Assembly: GCA_036271855.1 (NCBI GenBank) | Contig: DATAZV010000414.1 | Location: 1-23,013 of the forward strand | From: JAQGMJ01 sp036271855 | GTDB taxonomy: Bacteria > Pseudomonadota > Gammaproteobacteria > Burkholderiales > JAEUOS01 | DNA length: 23,013 nucleotides | Direction of reading: 5' to 3' | Shown: piece after piece, positions 20,698 through 23,013 of the stretch | Layout: every line of letters starts with the position of its first letter | Numbering within the stretch: the stretch's first letter is position 1 | Position numbers and translations under genes: made by a program | The notes under the pieces: generated by a model | The model's input: only the letters and a program-made list of their open reading frames with translations | The model's database searches: none | Told to the model about the DNA's origin: nothing

Positions 20698-20719
20698 AAA
20701 AAACCGCCAAAGGGGGCGG
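20698..20719 (-). terminator. Rho-independent terminator or attenuator before Bug 2
   Basis: On the minus strand CCGCC-CCCTTT-GGCGG is followed by six T, i.e. stem (20704-20719) plus T-run (20698-20703). It sits 31 bases after the PuuE-like gene stop and 14 bases before the Bug 2 start, so it either ends the amidase transcript or tunes how much reaches Bug 2. Confidence 0.7.
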
Positions 20720-20749
20720 CAACCCATTGAGGAAATTTATGTAAACAAC

Positions 20750-21634
20750 TTATACCGGCTGCGGCTGCTGGCCGACAAACCAGTCGCAGATCTGCTGCCC
20801 GTTCCAGAACACCACGCCCGGATGCCGGGCAAAGTATTCGAACACCGGCGCCAGATATTTGATGCGGTGCGCCGCGCCGGTAATGTAGGGATGAAAGCCG
20901 ATCGCCATCACCCGCACGGATTTTTCCGACTCGGCGTAAAGCGTATCGAAAGCATCGAAGGCGCGCTTTTGCAGCACGTCCGACTCGTGCTGGCCGCTGA
21001 CCATCACGGTGATGTCGTTCAGCTCCACCGAATAGGGCAGCGACACCAGCGGCCCGTGCGCGGTCTTCACCCACAGTGGCTGGTCGTCGAGAATCCAGTC
21101 GCCGAACCAGGTGCAGCCGGCGGCTTTCACGTAATCCAGCGTGTCGAAGGTCTGGGTGCGGCCCGGGCCGAGCCAGCCATTCGGGCGCTTGCCGAGGAAA
21201 GACTCCAGCACGTCGAGCGACTGCTTGATCATCGCCGGCTGGTCCTTCACCGCGTGGATCGACATCTGCTCATAGCAATGCGCCATGAATTCCCAGCCGG
21301 CATCCGCCAGCGCGCGGGCCACCACCGGCGCGGTCTCGCAGACCTTGGCATTGATCGAGACGGTAGGCTTGATCCGCAGGCGTTCGAAAGTCTCCAGCAG
21401 GCGCCAGATCCCCACGCGCATGCCGTACTCGTGCCAGGCCCAGTTCGGCACGTCGGGAATCGCGCCGGTGTTGCCTCCCGGCGGCGGCGAGACATGGCGC
21501 GGCATGGCACGCTGGATGCTCCACTCCTCGATGTTCACCACCGGCCAGACGATCATGCGTGCGCCGCCGGGCAGCTTGAGCGGCGGGCGCAGGAAGGGGG
21601 AGGAATAGTCTATGCGTTCGCGCGGTTCGGGCAT
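20750..21634 (-). CDS. PuuE/allantoinase-like polysaccharide deacetylase (CE4) family protein
   Basis: The 294-residue protein is of the CE4 NodB-like fold. Its pattern follows PuuE-type allantoinases more than chitin deacetylases: IVWPVVNIEEWS (28-39), NWAWHEYGMRVGIWRLLE, KPTVSINAKVCE, the FMAHCYEQ segment with His119, and GWLGPGR (153-159) followed by WFGDWILDDQPLW (176-188). In PuuE these loops form the active site for opening a cyclic amide (allantoin). The usual CE4 D-D motif and H-x-x-x-H are modified (E36/E37, H119, H127). It probably hydrolyses a cyclic ureide or imide. The amidase gene ends 30 bases upstream in the same direction, which supports a ring-opening then amide-cleavage pathway. 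The ATG lacks a clear ribosome site. Confidence 0.78.
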   Translation of the reverse strand: MPEPRERIDYSSPFLRPPLKLPGGARMIVWPVVNIEEWSIQRAMPRHVSPPPGGNTGAIPDVPNWAWHEYGMRVGIWRLLETFERLRIKPTVSINAKVCETAPVVARALADAGWEFMAHCYEQMSIHAVKDQPAMIKQSLDVLESFLGKRPNGWLGPGRTQTFDTLDYVKAAGCTWFGDWILDDQPLWVKTAHGPLVSLPYSVELNDITVMVSGQHESDVLQKRAFDAFDTLYAESEKSVRVMAIGFHPYITGAAHRIKYLAPVFEYFARHPGVVFWNGQQICDWFVGQQPQPV

Positions 21635-21664
21635 GAGGCTGATCGGGGTTCGGGGTCGAGAGGA

Positions 21665-23013
21665 TTATTGGAATTGCGGCGGATGGCGGCCGCCGAGTTG
21701 CAGCACGCCTTCAAGTGCCAGCGCGGCGCGATACACCGTCGCCTCGCCCCAGGGGTGGCCGACCACCTGCAAGCCGATCGGCAGGCCTGCTTTGGAAAAG
21801 CCGATGGGCAGCGACAGCGCCGGCGCGCCGCTCAAGTTGAAGGGCATGCGCGCGGCGCGGTCGTAGGTGCGCTCCACTTCGGCCGCGTCGTCGATGCGCG
21901 CCGGGAACACCAGGCTGGAAGCGGTGACGGCGAGGTCGCAGCCGCGCATCGCCTCGCGCATTTCGTTCGCCAGGAATGCGCGCAATTGCTGCGCCTTGAT
22001 GTAATCGCCGGCGGAGAGCAGCGCACCGGCCATCAGGCGGCGCCGGCCGCGCTCGCCGTATTCGGCGTGGCGCGCGCGCAGCCAGTCGGCGTGCACGGCC
22101 CACGATTCGGCTTGCAGCAAAATGCGCCCGCAACTGTTGTAGGTGGCCAGCGGCGACACCTGCAAGGGCTTGACCACCGCGCCGAGGTCGGCGATGCAGC
22201 GCACGGCGGCATCGGTGGCGGCGGCGATCTCGGCATCCACATCCGGGCCGCGGTAAAAATCGTCGAACACGCCCACCGTCAGTCCCGCCAGGCCGTCGCC
22301 GATGTTCGGGAAGGGCGCGTCGCTTGCGTTGCAATCCACCGCGCAACCGATCTTGCTGGCGGCTTCGGGGCTCAGCAGCACGGCCAGCGCGATGGCGTTG
22401 TCGGCTACATCGCGCGTCATCGGCCCGGCATGATCGAGCGAAGACGACAAGGGGAACACGCCCTGCAGGCTGACCGCGCCGTAAGTCGGCTTCATCCCCA
22501 CCACCCCGCAGGCCGAAGCCGGGTGGCGGATCGAGCCGCCGGTGTCGGTACCCAGCGCAAACGGCACCAGGCCGGCGGCCAATGCCGCGCCGGAGCCGCT
22601 GGACGAGCCGCCCGGGTGCACCTCACGGTTCCATGGGTTGCGCGCCGGCGGCCACGGCAAATCGAAGGACGGGCCGCCGGTGGCGAACTCGTGCAGCGCG
22701 GTCTTGCCCAGCAGCACCGCGCCGGCATCGTTCAGCAGCGTGATCACTTCAGCGTCGGCTTGTGCCACGTGGTCGCGGCGGATTGCCGAGTGGCAGGTGG
22801 TTGGCAGGCCTTCGACGTCGAAAATGTCTTTCGCGGCGTAGGGCACACCATGCAGCGCTCCGCGATAGCCGCCACGGCCGATTTCCGCATCCGCCTGGCG
22901 CGCCGCCTTCAGCGCGTGCTCCGGCGTCGCCAGCAAAAAGGCATTCAGCCCGCCGTCGAGGCGCTCGATGCGCGCCAGCAGGGCGCGCGTCAATTCTTCG
23001 GACGACACCTCGC
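21665..23013 (-). CDS. Amidase-signature family amidase (5' end outside window)
   Basis: The frame stays open to the right edge, where EVSSEELTRALLARIERLD reads like the end of a normal amidase N-terminus, so some N-terminal residues are probably missing. At least 447 residues are visible. Counting from the GTG at 23008, Lys60 (YAAKDIFD) is the triad Lys, GGSSSGSG (133-140) has the cis-Ser, and Ser159 in DTGGSIRHP is the nucleophile. The Gly/Ser-rich signature is complete. Such enzymes cleave aliphatic or aromatic amides, nitrile products, carbamates or allophanate. It is the first visible gene of the minus-strand cluster and would release a carboxylate and ammonia. Confidence 0.9.
   Translation of the reverse strand, partial: EVSSEELTRALLARIERLDGGLNAFLLATPEHALKAARQADAEIGRGGYRGALHGVPYAAKDIFDVEGLPTTCHSAIRRDHVAQADAEVITLLNDAGAVLLGKTALHEFATGGPSFDLPWPPARNPWNREVHPGGSSSGSGAALAAGLVPFALGTDTGGSIRHPASACGVVGMKPTYGAVSLQGVFPLSSSLDHAGPMTRDVADNAIALAVLLSPEAASKIGCAVDCNASDAPFPNIGDGLAGLTVGVFDDFYRGPDVDAEIAAATDAAVRCIADLGAVVKPLQVSPLATYNSCGRILLQAESWAVHADWLRARHAEYGERGRRRLMAGALLSAGDYIKAQQLRAFLANEMREAMRGCDLAVTASSLVFPARIDDAAEVERTYDRAARMPFNLSGAPALSLPIGFSKAGLPIGLQVVGHPWGEATVYRAALALEGVLQLGGRHPPQFQ

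Noticed and set aside
20685..21074. Upstream extension of the Bug 2 frame
   Set aside because: It runs through a terminator and into the PuuE-like gene in another frame; the signal peptide begins at 20684.
1..23013. CRISPR arrays, tRNA, rRNA, insertion sequences, att sites
   Set aside because: None recognised: no regularly spaced repeats, no transposase or integrase motifs, no cloverleaf pattern by eye.

Overview
The window looks like a chromosomal segment of a high-GC betaproteobacterium, most likely Burkholderiales and possibly an Oxalobacteraceae/Massilia-type genome. The grounds are strong G/C preference at third codon positions, two Bug-type (TTT family) periplasmic binding proteins, a Cpx-like two-component locus and a beta-proteobacterial type AtpE. 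The genus is an inference. I saw no rRNA, tRNA, CRISPR, transposase or integrase, and no gene-free stretch longer than about 300 bases.

Left part (1-8240), mostly plus strand: the tail of a Vgb-like beta-propeller protein; an ABM-domain monooxygenase-like protein; a GAF protein followed 4 bp later by a receiver domain that lacks its phosphoacceptor Asp; a secreted trypsin-fold protease; a two-TM potassium-channel-like protein with an RCK domain and a GYD selectivity filter; an orphan ParA-like ATPase; an Nramp-related transporter with an altered metal site; and a SnoaL-like protein. Converging on the last is a TPR protein with a GT9/GT41-like C-terminal domain, and diverging from that is a 94-residue unknown.

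Middle part (8240-15410): an NAD(P)-binding protein and an orphan copy of ATP synthase subunit c (minus strand); a CpxA/CpxR-like kinase and regulator (minus) diverging from a His-rich Spy/CpxP protein plus a small lipoprotein resembling only the C-terminal hairpin of a TolC-type outer-membrane factor, closed by a clear Rho-independent terminator; a FetA/FetB-like ABC transporter pair (minus); and a BLUF photoreceptor-like protein in which the key flavin-side Gln is Glu.

Right part (15437-23013) looks like a catabolic island in two opposed units. A GntR/UTRA regulator (minus) diverges from two tandem alpha/beta hydrolases and a Bug binding protein (plus). The first hydrolase keeps its nucleophile Ser and the second has Gly there. 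Facing it on the minus strand are an amidase (5' end outside the window), a PuuE/allantoinase-like CE4 protein, a second Bug protein behind a terminator hairpin, and a MarR regulator with a palindrome over its predicted start site. The gene content suggests uptake and hydrolysis of an amide, cyclic amide or ester-type organic acid. The substrate cannot be read from sequence.

I found no single unmistakable new system. The most unusual observations are the family members with changed key residues (BLUF Q to E, hydrolase Ser to Gly, receiver Asp to Ala, channel GYG to GYD, Nramp MPH to SPY), the orphan subunit c, and the outer-membrane-factor fragment next to Spy.
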